From Clostridium magnum DSM 2767 (GTDB lineage: Bacteria > Bacillota > Clostridia > Clostridiales > Clostridiaceae): 64,000 bases of DNA. Shown here piece after piece: positions 25,501 through 32,760 of the stretch (position 1 is the first letter of the stretch; each line of letters opens with the position of its first letter). The position numbers and the translations under genes are program-made. Location: positions 1 through 64,000 of the forward strand of contig NZ_LWAE01000010.1 in the NCBI RefSeq assembly GCF_001623875.1, given 5' to 3'. The notes under the pieces are model-generated. The model was not told the origin of the DNA. It did no database searches and saw only the letters and a list, made by a program, of their open reading frames with translations.

Positions 25501-25608
25501 CTTAGCTGCATAACATTCTCCCGTTTCCTTGTCCTTCAATTCTTTAATTCTGGATCCAGTAATTTTATTATAATAAATAGTTCCAACTTCTTCATAATTC
25601 TCAAACAT
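22489..25608 (-). CDS. Ser/Thr kinase - UPF1-like SF1 helicase fusion (MkoA-like)
   Basis: 1039 aa. The kinase domain (about 8-255) has the ATP-binding Lys36 (YAAKIV), HRDIKPSN at 131-138, DFG at 150-152 and APE at 175-177, so it looks active. A linker region (about 260-560) follows. The helicase is complete: Walker A GPPGTGKT near 585, VDEAAKATTPE near 746, GDHMQLPPYV, QYRMHPNIG, VDAFQGREKDIIIYSTVRS and NVAFSRAKKLLIIVGN near 978. Helicases of this group act on RNA or DNA. With the downstream PLD-like gene it resembles a type I Mokosh defence operon. The family assignment is from memory of that system. Confidence 0.8.
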   Translation of the reverse strand: MFENYEEVGTIYYNKITGSRIKELKDKETGECYAAKIVGPIDDSLKNTIFNRELNALKVLNKYDNIVTLHHNEMGINRKDNKRYGILLLEKINGKSLDKIQLSDIEGTDRYKISIGIIEAINNAHINSIIHRDIKPSNIMIEGTNVKVIDFGISKIKSCIDEGTVQDMKSKEYCAPEVALRSDASELSDIYSIGAVIYNLFTGQKPPQPAQFEETIDNSELREDLKEILKRMLKELPEKRESNLEKIKKELEETIKNVNINQYKYYFYIDSKVFSNAKMKMIIKNSININEFTRAVLPKDFKSSYGFIKDNGEYEFLGEEYIMKCILENNIFYIYEIYNPMEDQKIRFKKKALRIEGKLIFNSSKIENNSNRKLDVMLNNQKDIYNSKTEKDNVFFNYFKLWKNYLCDSIDHEKCKGVEFSYKEYKIENKKIILKVNDFLNRDVDDLKDDTKFIIEHIEAGKQAITRIGSFEGTEYIDGDTYIIINIDEKESKGRIKRLLDMGLNLKDDYTYKIKAYKKQITAINQLRDDNYESKNLKDIILDYTKPKLIGNLKEVKFRSKLINEYQKSSVRKFLSSESIALIQGPPGTGKTTVINEIIFQILQEGKRFMNLPKILVVSQSHTAVDNILEGLLKENLDIKIFRVGNEKNISDRIKDEFTISVLKEKFIERIKEKCSEYSKRFNEINKNDEKNMKIIEIQKEWLERINSSDDIECQIINSAVVVAGTCVGFSSNQNIKEMLFDYVIVDEAAKATTPELLVSIIKAKKILLVGDHMQLPPYVNDNGIEWVDEETLKELKTSLFTTLFKPLGLPETHKQKLGTQYRMHPNIGNLISHVFYEDTIDSGVSEAEKQHPIDELKEYSIIWYDTSGCGKKKQHKKTPGNSYYNSCEVEIIKDFIRKYSELISNEGNDIGIITGYSAQKALISKEISNYNLDNKIDVNTVDAFQGREKDIIIYSTVRSSDKNTSIGFQKEAERINVAFSRAKKLLIIVGNMNMFSVWGTDRERFPEVVLYIKENSEKCLIVDCSKEKINGRIFKEAN

Positions 25609-25840
25609 TTCTATATACCTCTTTCCTTTATATTAGAAAACATTAGCTAAATCTTTTTAATTTTTTAATATGCTTCTTATAACTTAATCAAATTATAATA
25701 ACTCCATATATTCTCACATGTTAATATACTCAAATACCCTATTGTAAATTATATCACCTAATTACATAATACTCCATATTATTTAACTTTTTACCAGTAA
25801 AACTGACATATCAATTATTCATCAAATATAAATATATAAA

Positions 25841-25871
25841 AAACTGGCATCACTAAGTAATACCAGTTTTT
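25841..25871 (-). terminator. Terminator of the amidase cassette
   Basis: AAACTGGCAT / ATACCAGTTTTT form an imperfect stem across a short loop; on the minus strand it is followed by TTTTTTATAT. It lies about 30 bp after the amidase stop. Confidence 0.75.
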
Positions 25872-25901
25872 ATAACTAAATCATATGTACTTTTCTATCT
25901 G

Positions 25902-26582
25902 TTATCTTCCTATAAGCCTCTCCCAGGTATTCCCCCCAACAACCCCATCAACCTCAAGTCCCATATCCTCCTGAAACTTCTTAACTGCCTCCAAAGTCCC
26001 CTCACCAAAATATCCATCAGCTCCACTGCTTCCTACATCATACCCCTTCTCTATAAGCTTCCTTTGAATAATCCTTACATTTTCATCCGACACCCCTGAA
26101 TTCATTTTAATTAAATATCCAGAATAACTTATTTCTCCCGCTGCTCCTGCTTCCTTCTTTATTCTATCTAAAGGAAAATTACTCCCCGGACAATCTGTTG
26201 AATATAATTCAAAATGACCACATATTCTACTTATTCCATACTTACCTAATTTAGAGCGGGTTAACTGCAGCAGCGCATTATACTGCACTTCTCCCATAGT
26301 TTCACAATTAAAGTTTCCCTCTGCACATATACCTATAGAAACTGCATTATAATTTATACAGTGAGCTCCTATAGCTTTTTCATCTCTTCCAACATATACA
26401 GTTCCATTCTTTCTTACGAAATAATGATAACCACAGCCGGACCATCCATTATCCATATGCCACTTATGTATATCCTCTATACTGCATACTGATGCATCTG
26501 CATGGTGAAGTATTATCATTTTAGGATTGTTTCCATAATTCAATCCATCCCTAAAGACCAAATTAGCATTTATAATATTCAA
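25902..26582 (-). CDS. N-acetylmuramoyl-L-alanine amidase with peptidoglycan-binding domain
   Basis: 226 aa. Amidase_2 domain in residues about 15-135: LHHADASVCSIEDIHKWH (zinc His), GCGYHYFVRKNGTVYVGRDE, GICAEGNF, GHFELYSTDCPG with the second zinc His and Cys. The C-terminal PG_binding_1 repeat (about 160-226) reads VRIIQRKLIEKGYDVG then GYFGEGTLEAVKKFQ. No signal peptide is seen, as in endolysins and some spore-lytic enzymes. Last gene of the sigma / YvrJ / DUF1659 / DUF2922 / amidase cassette; it may cleave peptidoglycan during release of a product controlled by that sigma factor. Confidence 0.9.
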   Translation of the reverse strand: MNIINANLVFRDGLNYGNNPKMIILHHADASVCSIEDIHKWHMDNGWSGCGYHYFVRKNGTVYVGRDEKAIGAHCINYNAVSIGICAEGNFNCETMGEVQYNALLQLTRSKLGKYGISRICGHFELYSTDCPGSNFPLDRIKKEAGAAGEISYSGYLIKMNSGVSDENVRIIQRKLIEKGYDVGSSGADGYFGEGTLEAVKKFQEDMGLEVDGVVGGNTWERLIGR

Positions 26583-26607
26583 AATAGCACCTCCAAAATT
26601 ATAATAA

Positions 26608-26626
26608 CCCTGCAGAAACTGCAGGG
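26608..26626 (-). terminator. Intra-operon hairpin before the amidase gene
   Basis: Perfect 8-bp stem CCCTGCAG-aaa-CTGCAGGG between the DUF2922 stop and the amidase ribosome site. The T run after it is weak (TTATTATAATTTT), so it is an attenuator or processing hairpin more than a full terminator. Confidence 0.55.
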
Positions 26627-26635
26627 CTATAAAGT

Positions 26636-26878
26636 CTAGGCAATAGTAAATTCTTGTGATGTTGTGCTGACAACTTTAGCATCCTTTTTACCAACTATTG
26701 CGCCATAGCTAGTTGCAAAGATCTTCTTTTGAACTATAAGATCCATAAGGGTATTGACTTCTGCTTCAGTAACAGAAGGTTGTCCTGTTATTTCATCTAT
26801 CTTAATATTATCTATACTCATTGAAAAATATTTGCCATCTTCCTCTGTGGTAAATCTCATAACAAGTTTATGTCCCAT
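26636..26878 (-). CDS. DUF2922 family small protein
   Basis: 80 aa with the DUF2922 plan: KLVMRFTTEEDGKYFSMSID at the start, PSVTEAEVNTLMDLIVQKKI in the middle and an IVGKKDAKVVSTTSQEF end. Biochemical role unknown. Such genes regularly pair with DUF1659 genes in Bacillus and Clostridium beside SigO/UviA-like sigma genes and amidases. Ribosome site GGAGGAGAA is present. Confidence 0.8.
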   Translation of the reverse strand: MGHKLVMRFTTEEDGKYFSMSIDNIKIDEITGQPSVTEAEVNTLMDLIVQKKIFATSYGAIVGKKDAKVVSTTSQEFTIA

Positions 26879-26925
26879 TTATATTCTCCTCCTTCCTACT
26901 AAATAGTGCTTTTAAAGTCTAATTA

Positions 26926-27150
26926 CTATACACTAGTAATTGCGTTGTGGTCATTTTTTTGGATTTCATTTACTGAGTAGTTTAATACCTTTTCTATTCC
27001 CAGCACCACATCCAAAATGTCTTGGTCCGCTGCAGTTAACAATAGTTTGCCTATTGTTGATTTTTTAAGTACTTCCTTACCCTGTACATCTACTCCTGTC
27101 TGTACTACAATAACAAGATCAGATGAAAGCTTAGTTGATACAGCTGCCAT
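26926..27150 (-). CDS. DUF1659 family small protein
   Basis: 74 aa matching the DUF1659 plan: MAAVSTKLSSDLVIVVQTG then GKEVLKKSTIGKLLLTAADQ and VEKVLNYSVNEI-like end. Function unknown. Immediately upstream of the DUF2922 gene, 47 bp apart, with ribosome site GGAGAGGATATC. The two proteins probably act as a pair. Confidence 0.78.
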   Translation of the reverse strand: MAAVSTKLSSDLVIVVQTGVDVQGKEVLKKSTIGKLLLTAADQDILDVVLGIEKVLNYSVNEIQKNDHNAITSV

Positions 27151-27231
27151 GATATCCTCTCCTTTCCTTACCTTTTAACTATATATATGCTCTTCTAAAA
27201 ATTTGTGTAAAAAAGGAAATAAGACTTAGTC

Positions 27232-27396
27232 CTACTTCCTTTCCTGGTTTTTTATAACGGCTGATATATCTTCTCTAAGACCTTGTAAGGATTGAACTAA
27301 TAAGCCAATCTTATCTTCAAATCTTATAAGTAGATATATACTAACTGCTATTGGGAACCCCACGGAACTAATTAAACTAACTAGCTGGTCATACAT
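27232..27396 (-). CDS. yvrJ: YvrJ family small membrane protein
   Basis: 54 aa: a single hydrophobic segment SLISSVGFPIAVSIYLLIRF then EDKIGLLVQSLQGLREDISA. This is the YvrJ family plan, encoded in Bacillus subtilis next to sigma factor O genes. ATG 27396 follows GGGAGGGTGAT. It sits between the sigma gene and the DUF1659 gene in one transcription direction. Confidence 0.75.
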   Translation of the reverse strand: MYDQLVSLISSVGFPIAVSIYLLIRFEDKIGLLVQSLQGLREDISAVIKNQERK

Positions 27397-27435
27397 ACAT
27401 ATCACCCTCCCCTACCCTTATAAAAAATATATATG

Positions 27436-27999
27436 CTATTTTAGATATTTTCTCAGTTTATTTAATGCTTCTTTTTTAATTTCTATAGCTTTTCTATAAT
27501 TTATATCACAATCAGCAGCTGCCTCTTTTAGTTTTTTACCTTCAATATATACAAGTCTAATAATATCTTTTTCTATACTCTCAAGCTTGTCCAAAGCCCT
27601 ATTAACCTTTTGTGACTCATCATATGCAATAACTTCATCTTCTAAAGTAAATTCATAGGGCATTAAATCAATTATGGTATCATCCTGAACTTCTCTTAAG
27701 TGCTTTATTTCACCTTTTAAAAGTGCCTTAAAATTATTTATAACTGCATTGGTACAGTATGTAGTAAAGGATCCTCTTCCAGTCTTATAAAGATTAACTG
27801 CTTTTATTACAGAAAGATATCCATGCTGAACTAAATCATCAAAGTCATAGGAAGGTATCCTGTATTTAGCTGCCTGTTTAATAATAAAGCATTTAAATTT
27901 CTCAATGATTTCGTTAACTGCAGTACTGTCTCCGCCTTTAGCTCTTTTAATAAGTTCTTCTATGATAAACACCACCTTATTAATTGTATTTACCATCAT
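27436..27999 (-). CDS. Sigma-70 family factor, SigO/UviA-like
   Basis: 187 aa if the first ATG is used. Region 2 lies at about 45-100 (YDFDDLVQHGYLSVIKAVNL then GRGSFTTYCTNAVINNFK) and region 4 at about 130-187 (ALDKLESIEKDIIRLVYIEG then KLKEAAADCDINYRKAIEIK). There is no region 3, as in group 4/5 sigma factors controlling toxins, bacteriocins or cell-wall stress genes. The start is uncertain: the first ATGs (27999, 27996) have no ribosome site, while AAGGTGG at about 27968-27974 precedes only an ATA codon (IEELIKRA). Confidence 0.85.
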   Translation of the reverse strand: MMVNTINKVVFIIEELIKRAKGGDSTAVNEIIEKFKCFIIKQAAKYRIPSYDFDDLVQHGYLSVIKAVNLYKTGRGSFTTYCTNAVINNFKALLKGEIKHLREVQDDTIIDLMPYEFTLEDEVIAYDESQKVNRALDKLESIEKDIIRLVYIEGKKLKEAAADCDINYRKAIEIKKEALNKLRKYLK

Positions 28000-28016
28000 T
28001 ATACAATTAATAAGGT
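27973..28016. promoter_or_regulatory. 16-bp inverted repeat at the sigma gene start
   Basis: CACCTTATTAATTGTA (27973-27988) and TACAATTAATAAGGTG (28002-28016) are exact inverse copies around a 13-bp centre that contains the first ATGs and a TATAAT-like box. It could be an operator or an mRNA hairpin controlling translation. Confidence 0.6.
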
Positions 28017-28139
28017 GCTGTTATATTTATAGTTGACAAAATGGTAACTAGATTTTTATTAAAAAATATAATTATCTCTCATCAATTTTAACATTAATTC
28101 TTAAATTACGTTCCATTTTGTTTTTACCTTATAGATATA

Positions 28140-28427
28140 CTAAAAATCAATTTCTCTGTAGAGATTTATCTCTGTACTTTCTCGAAGTTTTTTAAGTTCT
28201 GGAATAATTCTCTTCATGTGATCGCTATTATTATGTGATACTATAGCATCTTCATCTTTCCACTCTTCAAGCATTGCAAGTATTGAAGAGTCATTAATTT
28301 CCTCATAAATAGAATAATGTATACATCCCTCTTCTTTTCTAGTTTCATCAATAAGTTCTTTTGATAATCTTAAATATTCTTCCTTTACACCTGGTTTCAA
28401 TTTATATTTAGCTACAATTTGTATCAC
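28140..28427 (-). CDS. Antibiotic-biosynthesis monooxygenase (ABM)-type protein
   Basis: 95 aa with the ABM/YgiN ferredoxin-like fold: KYKLKPGVKEEYLRLSKELI, then EEGCIHYSIYEEINDSSILAM, EEWKDEDAIVSHNNSDH. Such dimeric proteins oxidise quinols or other small phenolics or handle reactive species without cofactor. It is the most downstream gene beside the molybdenum hydroxylase cluster, about 80 bp after xdhC on the same strand. Its substrate cannot be read from sequence. Confidence 0.75.
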   Translation of the reverse strand: MIQIVAKYKLKPGVKEEYLRLSKELIDETRKEEGCIHYSIYEEINDSSILAMLEEWKDEDAIVSHNNSDHMKRIIPELKKLRESTEINLYREIDF

Positions 28428-28509
28428 TTTACCAACTCCTTAAATTTTAGTTTGTTTTAGACAAAAATGTTGATTTTGTAAACCATGTAAAGATAATTTA
28501 AATAAAACC

Positions 28510-29604
28510 TTAATTCCAGAATGGTTCGAGAAATACATCCATGATTCCACCACACACCATTCCTTCTTCTTCAGCTACCTCTGCAGTCATATCTACTCTA
28601 TGAACTTCGTATTCTCTATCCCTAAGGAGATACCTAGATTTAACTATTACCTCTCCTTCACTGCATCCTCCGCCAATACTTCCTGAGACCTTGCCATTAG
28701 ACCACACAAGCATTTTAGCCCCAGCTTTCCTTGGTACAGAACCCTTAGTAGAAATAATTGTAATAATCGCTTTTGGTAAACTATCTTCTTCACACAATTC
28801 CATTAATACATCTCTATCAATTTCAGGCCAATTTACTTTGGAAAGTATTTTCTTCTCTTCTTTGCCATCAGCCAATCTTCTATATTTAATAACCTGAGCT
28901 ATGATAGAGAAAGCTATCTCATCTGGAGTAACTGCCCCAATTTCAATGCCTATAGGAGCATTGACTTTGTCCAACTTTTTCTTAGAGTATCCTTCATTAA
29001 CTAGTTGTTCCATTGCGCCTTTAACTCTTCGTTTTGAACCAATCATTCCAACATAGGCTGTATCATGCTTTAATACTTCTCTAAGACACTCCATGTCATG
29101 TCTGTGGCCTCTAGTTACAATAACCACAAATGTTGATCTATTTAAATTAATTAAATCAAAACACTTATCGAAGCTTTCGCAGATTACTTTCTCAGCACCA
29201 GGAAATCTTGCAGTATTAGCAAAAGAAGGCCTATCATCAATAACTGTGACTAAAAATCCTGCTCTGGCACCAAACTCAACTAAGGGCTTTGCAATATGCC
29301 CTCCACCAAAAACTATTAGCCTAGGCTCTGGAAAATATGGTTCAATCAAATATGATTCAGTTTCATTCACTTGAACAAACTCAAGATTTCCTGTTTCTAA
29401 AGACTGTTTAGCTTTTTCGTAAACTACTTTATTTAAATCAGATATGCAACTATTAGCAATGTTATCTTCCGTATAAAGAATTTTTCTATTACAATTTTTT
29501 TCTCCACATTCTTTATCGTCCATAACTGTAATCATTACTGCTTTATTACCTAACTCTAATTCCTCTAATAACTTTTTATAAATATTTCCCTCCACATTAA
29601 CCAT
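28510..29604 (-). CDS. xdhC: XdhC/CoxI family maturation factor
   Basis: 364 aa. Inserts or sulfurates the molybdenum cofactor of xanthine dehydrogenase-type hydroxylases. A Rossmann part RLIVFGGGHIAKPLVEFGAR (about 94-113) with VIDDRP is followed by TRGHRHDMECLREVL and GMIGSKRR. The C-terminal XdhC part has ISTKGSVPRKAGAKMLV, GGGCSEGEVI and GMVCGG (about 282-355). The two XdhC halves are in the order seen in larger clostridial XdhC proteins. It lies in the hydroxylase gene group, separated from the GntR gene by 110 bp. Confidence 0.9.
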   Translation of the reverse strand: MVNVEGNIYKKLLEELELGNKAVMITVMDDKECGEKNCNRKILYTEDNIANSCISDLNKVVYEKAKQSLETGNLEFVQVNETESYLIEPYFPEPRLIVFGGGHIAKPLVEFGARAGFLVTVIDDRPSFANTARFPGAEKVICESFDKCFDLINLNRSTFVVIVTRGHRHDMECLREVLKHDTAYVGMIGSKRRVKGAMEQLVNEGYSKKKLDKVNAPIGIEIGAVTPDEIAFSIIAQVIKYRRLADGKEEKKILSKVNWPEIDRDVLMELCEEDSLPKAIITIISTKGSVPRKAGAKMLVWSNGKVSGSIGGGCSEGEVIVKSRYLLRDREYEVHRVDMTAEVAEEEGMVCGGIMDVFLEPFWN

Positions 29605-29713
29605 TCCTTTTCATATATAGTTTAAAAAATCTAATAAATTATAGTTATACCTTATATAGAACTAAAAGCAATACTTCATATCTAGAATTTAAATCAACTA
29701 CCTGTACCCACTT

Positions 29714-30376
29714 TTAATCATCCTCAAATTTCGTAAGGATTTCTTCACTTAATTCTTCACTTAATTCTTCAATATGATTTTTCATATACTGAGAAGCTTT
29801 TTCTCCATTTCCTTCTTTTAAGCTTTCAAATATCGATTCATGTCTGCTTGCTAATTCAGTGAGGTTTTTTCCAGAAATTTTTGCTGTAATAAATGTCCAT
29901 TGTCCAAGATTGACCATGTTCCACGTTTTTTCCAGTAAGTGATTATTAGCCACATGTATAATTAACTTATGAAAATCTATATCCATTTCAATGAACTCTT
30001 CCTTAAATCCACTTTGGGCAAATAACTTCATCTGCTTTATAAGGCTATCCATATTTTTCAAATCATTCTCTGTTATGTTTTCAGCTGCCTCACGAACAGC
30101 AAGCATTTCCAGATAAGCTCTTAATTTGTATGCATCCTTTATGTCTTTTCTAGTAAGTGTTTTTACAAAACACCCCTGATATGGTTTATTTTCTACAAGT
30201 CCCATAAGCTCAAGTTCCCTCAATGCTTCTCTTACTGGTGATTGAGAAACTCCTAACTTTTTTGCTATTTTGGTCTCTATAATTCTTGCACCAGGCTCTA
30301 TTTTATTATTAACGATTGCTCTTCTTATACTGTTAGTTACATTTTCTCTTAATGTAGATTTTTTAATTAGATCCAT
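29714..30376 (-). CDS. GntR/FCD family regulator 1
   Basis: 220 aa. A winged-helix GntR domain at about 5-72 (IEPGARIIETKIAKKLGVSQ then SPVREALRELELMGLVE) and an all-helical FCD ligand domain (about 80-210) with metal-site-like residues (Asp in EMDIDFHKLIIHVANN, His in RHESIF). It is closely similar to the second GntR protein at 40117. Upstream is a 47-bp inverted repeat that is its likely operator. It probably senses an organic acid and controls the adjacent permease and xdhC side of the cluster. Confidence 0.9.
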   Translation of the reverse strand: MDLIKKSTLRENVTNSIRRAIVNNKIEPGARIIETKIAKKLGVSQSPVREALRELELMGLVENKPYQGCFVKTLTRKDIKDAYKLRAYLEMLAVREAAENITENDLKNMDSLIKQMKLFAQSGFKEEFIEMDIDFHKLIIHVANNHLLEKTWNMVNLGQWTFITAKISGKNLTELASRHESIFESLKEGNGEKASQYMKNHIEELSEELSEEILTKFEDD

Positions 30377-30394
30377 TATTCCTCCTTAATTCTT

Positions 30395-30441
30395 AATAAG
30401 GTGTATACTATATAATTAATTTATATGTAATACACCTTATT
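30395..30441. promoter_or_regulatory. Inverted repeat operator upstream of GntR 1
   Basis: AATAAGGTGTATAC (30395) faces GTAATACACCTTATT (30427): 12-13 matching bases in each arm, about 20 bp apart. It lies 19-65 bp upstream of the regulator start, in promoter position, and is also between it and the permease stop. It differs clearly from the WTAATCGATTRT sites used elsewhere. Confidence 0.6.
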
Positions 30442-30481
30442 ACTCAACCTTCTAGAACTCCAAAATAACGGAACTCTAAAC

Positions 30482-31249
30482 TTATATTAACAATTTTATT
30501 GATCCTATAACTGTCATTATATTAATAAGAATTCTAAAATATTTTTCATTAATCTTCTTAACTACTAAAACTCCTAGCATTGCCCCAGCTGCAACTGCAG
30601 GAATCATAAGAGTAGTAAGGAAAATAGTATCAAATGAAATATTATGCCAAAATAATATCTGCAAAGGTACTTTGGATATATTTACGATAAAAAAAAACCA
30701 GGCAGTTGTTCCTATAAAATCATTTTTCTCAAAACGCATAGCTAACAGATAGATATTGAATAAAGCACCTGCAGCATTACCTATCATAGATGCAAAGCCA
30801 GAAAGTATCCCCATTAAAGCATAGAACCATATACTACTGGGAACATTAAGTTTTTCTCCTTTTTTTTCTGTATATATCAAAATAATAAGGCATACTAAAA
30901 CACAAATAGCTATAAAAATCTTAAATTGTGTATCATTAATATAATTTCCTACTATAACACCAGATATTAGTCCTACTAAAGTCCACGGAAGAAGTTTTTT
31001 TATCTTATTCCAATCTGCATGCTGTTTATAATAGTAAATTGCAAAAACATCTCCAACTATTAGTACGGGTAAAATGATACCTGTAGATAACTTGGCTCCG
31101 AAAATAGCAGCAACAATAGGTATGACTGGTATTAGGAACCCACTAATTCCGCTCTTTGAGAAACCAACTAACAGAGCGCATACTATCATCCAAGACCATT
31201 GCCACATTGATAAATTAAATGTACTGAGAACTTCCATTCTATTCCTCAC
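30482..31249 (-). CDS. TauE/SafE (TSUP) family permease
   Basis: 255 aa with about seven to eight hydrophobic segments, two TSUP half repeats (LLVGFSKSGISGFLIPVIPI; ILSGFASMIGNAAGALFNIY) and the family Gly-rich loops. The family exports or imports sulfite, sulfoacetate or other organic anions. In a molybdenum hydroxylase cluster it may carry the substrate or product, or a sulfur oxyanion. Upstream MOSC gene on the same strand, about 75 bp apart. Confidence 0.88.
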   Translation of the reverse strand: MRNRMEVLSTFNLSMWQWSWMIVCALLVGFSKSGISGFLIPVIPIVAAIFGAKLSTGIILPVLIVGDVFAIYYYKQHADWNKIKKLLPWTLVGLISGVIVGNYINDTQFKIFIAICVLVCLIILIYTEKKGEKLNVPSSIWFYALMGILSGFASMIGNAAGALFNIYLLAMRFEKNDFIGTTAWFFFIVNISKVPLQILFWHNISFDTIFLTTLMIPAVAAGAMLGVLVVKKINEKYFRILINIMTVIGSIKLLI

Positions 31250-31325
31250 CTCATTTTAATAAAATTTATATACATAGATAGAAATCCGTTTTGTAGTAGT
31301 TTATATCTGTCTCCTTTTTATGTTT

Positions 31326-31757
31326 CTATACTACTTTAATTTCATCATTTGCCTTAACAATACCACCCTCTAATACCTTTACAAAAATACCTTCATGCGG
31401 CATAATGCATGTACCGATTCTTTTATAAATTTCACAGTGATGGTGACACTTCTTTCCAATCTGAGTTAGTTCAGTTAAACATTCGCCTAATTTCAATTTT
31501 GTGCCTACAGGTAGCGTATGTAGCTCTATACCTGTTGTAGTGATGTTTTCTGCAAATTTGCCAGGGTCTAGTCCTTCCACCCCCATGGCTGTCATTTTAT
31601 CAATACTCTCCTGTGCTAGCAAACTGATTTGCCTGTGCCAATCACCACCATGAGCATCACCCTCTATGCCAAAATTCACTACAAGTTTTCCTTCATCAAT
31701 AGGTGTTTTTATAATACCTCTTACTGTACTTATATTAACTGCTGTAATTTTCGCCAT
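31326..31757 (-). CDS. MOSC domain protein
   Basis: 143 aa, a stand-alone MOSC (molybdenum cofactor sulfurase C-terminal) domain: GIEGDAHGGDWHRQISLLAQ, FAENITTTGIELHTLPVGT and a Cys in GKKCHHHCEIYKRIG near 110. It probably carries or delivers sulfur to the cofactor, or binds it. Clusters with moaA, 32 bp away. Confidence 0.88.
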   Translation of the reverse strand: MAKITAVNISTVRGIIKTPIDEGKLVVNFGIEGDAHGGDWHRQISLLAQESIDKMTAMGVEGLDPGKFAENITTTGIELHTLPVGTKLKLGECLTELTQIGKKCHHHCEIYKRIGTCIMPHEGIFVKVLEGGIVKANDEIKVV

Positions 31758-31789
31758 ATCTTTCCTCCCGATTCTTTTATTTAATGCAT

Positions 31790-32740
31790 TTAACCACCTA
31801 TACGGCTCATAACACGATCAGAGGTAAATTTTTTATCAAAGTTATGTCCTTCTGGCTTATTAAAAATTGCTTTTCTTATAACTGCTCCTAGCATCTCATC
31901 GCCCATCAGTAGAGCATTTTTTAAAGATACCTCTCCATTATTGCCTAGGCAGGGCTTTATTTGACCATCACTTGTAAGTCGTATTCTGTTGCATATATTA
32001 CAAAATTTATGGGACATTGGACTAATAAAACCTACTCTTCCCTGATAACCTTCTACTTTATAATCTTCTGAAGGCTGGCTAGGATAACGAGGCATAACTC
32101 TTTTCAAATAAGATCTTGATTCTAATATTTCACTGCTAGGCACCCTGTTCTCCTTATCTTGTCCTAACTTTCCAATAGGCATTAATTCAATAAATCTAAC
32201 ATCAATTGGTCTATCTTTAGTTAAAGCTATAAAATCATCGATTTCATCATCATTCTCTCCACGAACTATAACTGCATTTAACTTTATTGGATAAAGTCCA
32301 CATGCAATAGCTTCATCTATACCTCTGATTACCTCTTCTATTTTACCGCCTCTGGTTATTCGGCTATAACGCGCAGGATCAAGAGAGTCTACACTTATAT
32401 TCAATCTCATAAGCCCTGCTTCTTTTAGCGCTTTTGCTCTGTATGACAGCCCCTGTCCATTGGTTGTCATACATAAATCCTTTATTCTGTCATTTTGTGC
32501 AATTTTTTTTACAATCATTTCTAAATCAGGACGCATCAATGGTTCTCCACCAGTAAGACGAACCTTGTTTACCCCCAAAGATACCATACTTTTTACAATT
32601 CGATCAATGTCATCTACAGTCAGTTCTTTCTCCTTGTTACACTGCTCCGAACCGTCTCTACAATATACACATCTAAGGTTGCATCTATCTGTAACTGATA
32701 ATCTAAGATACTCAATTTCCCGACCCATACAATCCTTCAT
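31790..32740 (-). CDS. moaA: GTP 3',8-cyclase MoaA
   Basis: 316 aa radical SAM enzyme, first step of molybdopterin synthesis. SAM cluster motif CNLRCVYC at about 19-26; TGGEPLMRP near 63; C-terminal 4Fe-4S motif CNICNRIRLTSDGQIKPC near 250-267; conserved C-terminal Gly-Gly (SRIGG). All key residues are present. It lies between the MOSC and MoeA-like genes. Confidence 0.95.
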   Translation of the reverse strand: MKDCMGREIEYLRLSVTDRCNLRCVYCRDGSEQCNKEKELTVDDIDRIVKSMVSLGVNKVRLTGGEPLMRPDLEMIVKKIAQNDRIKDLCMTTNGQGLSYRAKALKEAGLMRLNISVDSLDPARYSRITRGGKIEEVIRGIDEAIACGLYPIKLNAVIVRGENDDEIDDFIALTKDRPIDVRFIELMPIGKLGQDKENRVPSSEILESRSYLKRVMPRYPSQPSEDYKVEGYQGRVGFISPMSHKFCNICNRIRLTSDGQIKPCLGNNGEVSLKNALLMGDEMLGAVIRKAIFNKPEGHNFDKKFTSDRVMSRIGG

Positions 32741-32760
32741 TTTTAATGCCTCCTTTCCTG

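Noticed and set aside
1..28000. Complete prophage
   Set aside because: No capsid, portal, tail, terminase or holin gene was recognised; the amidase belongs to the sigma cassette.
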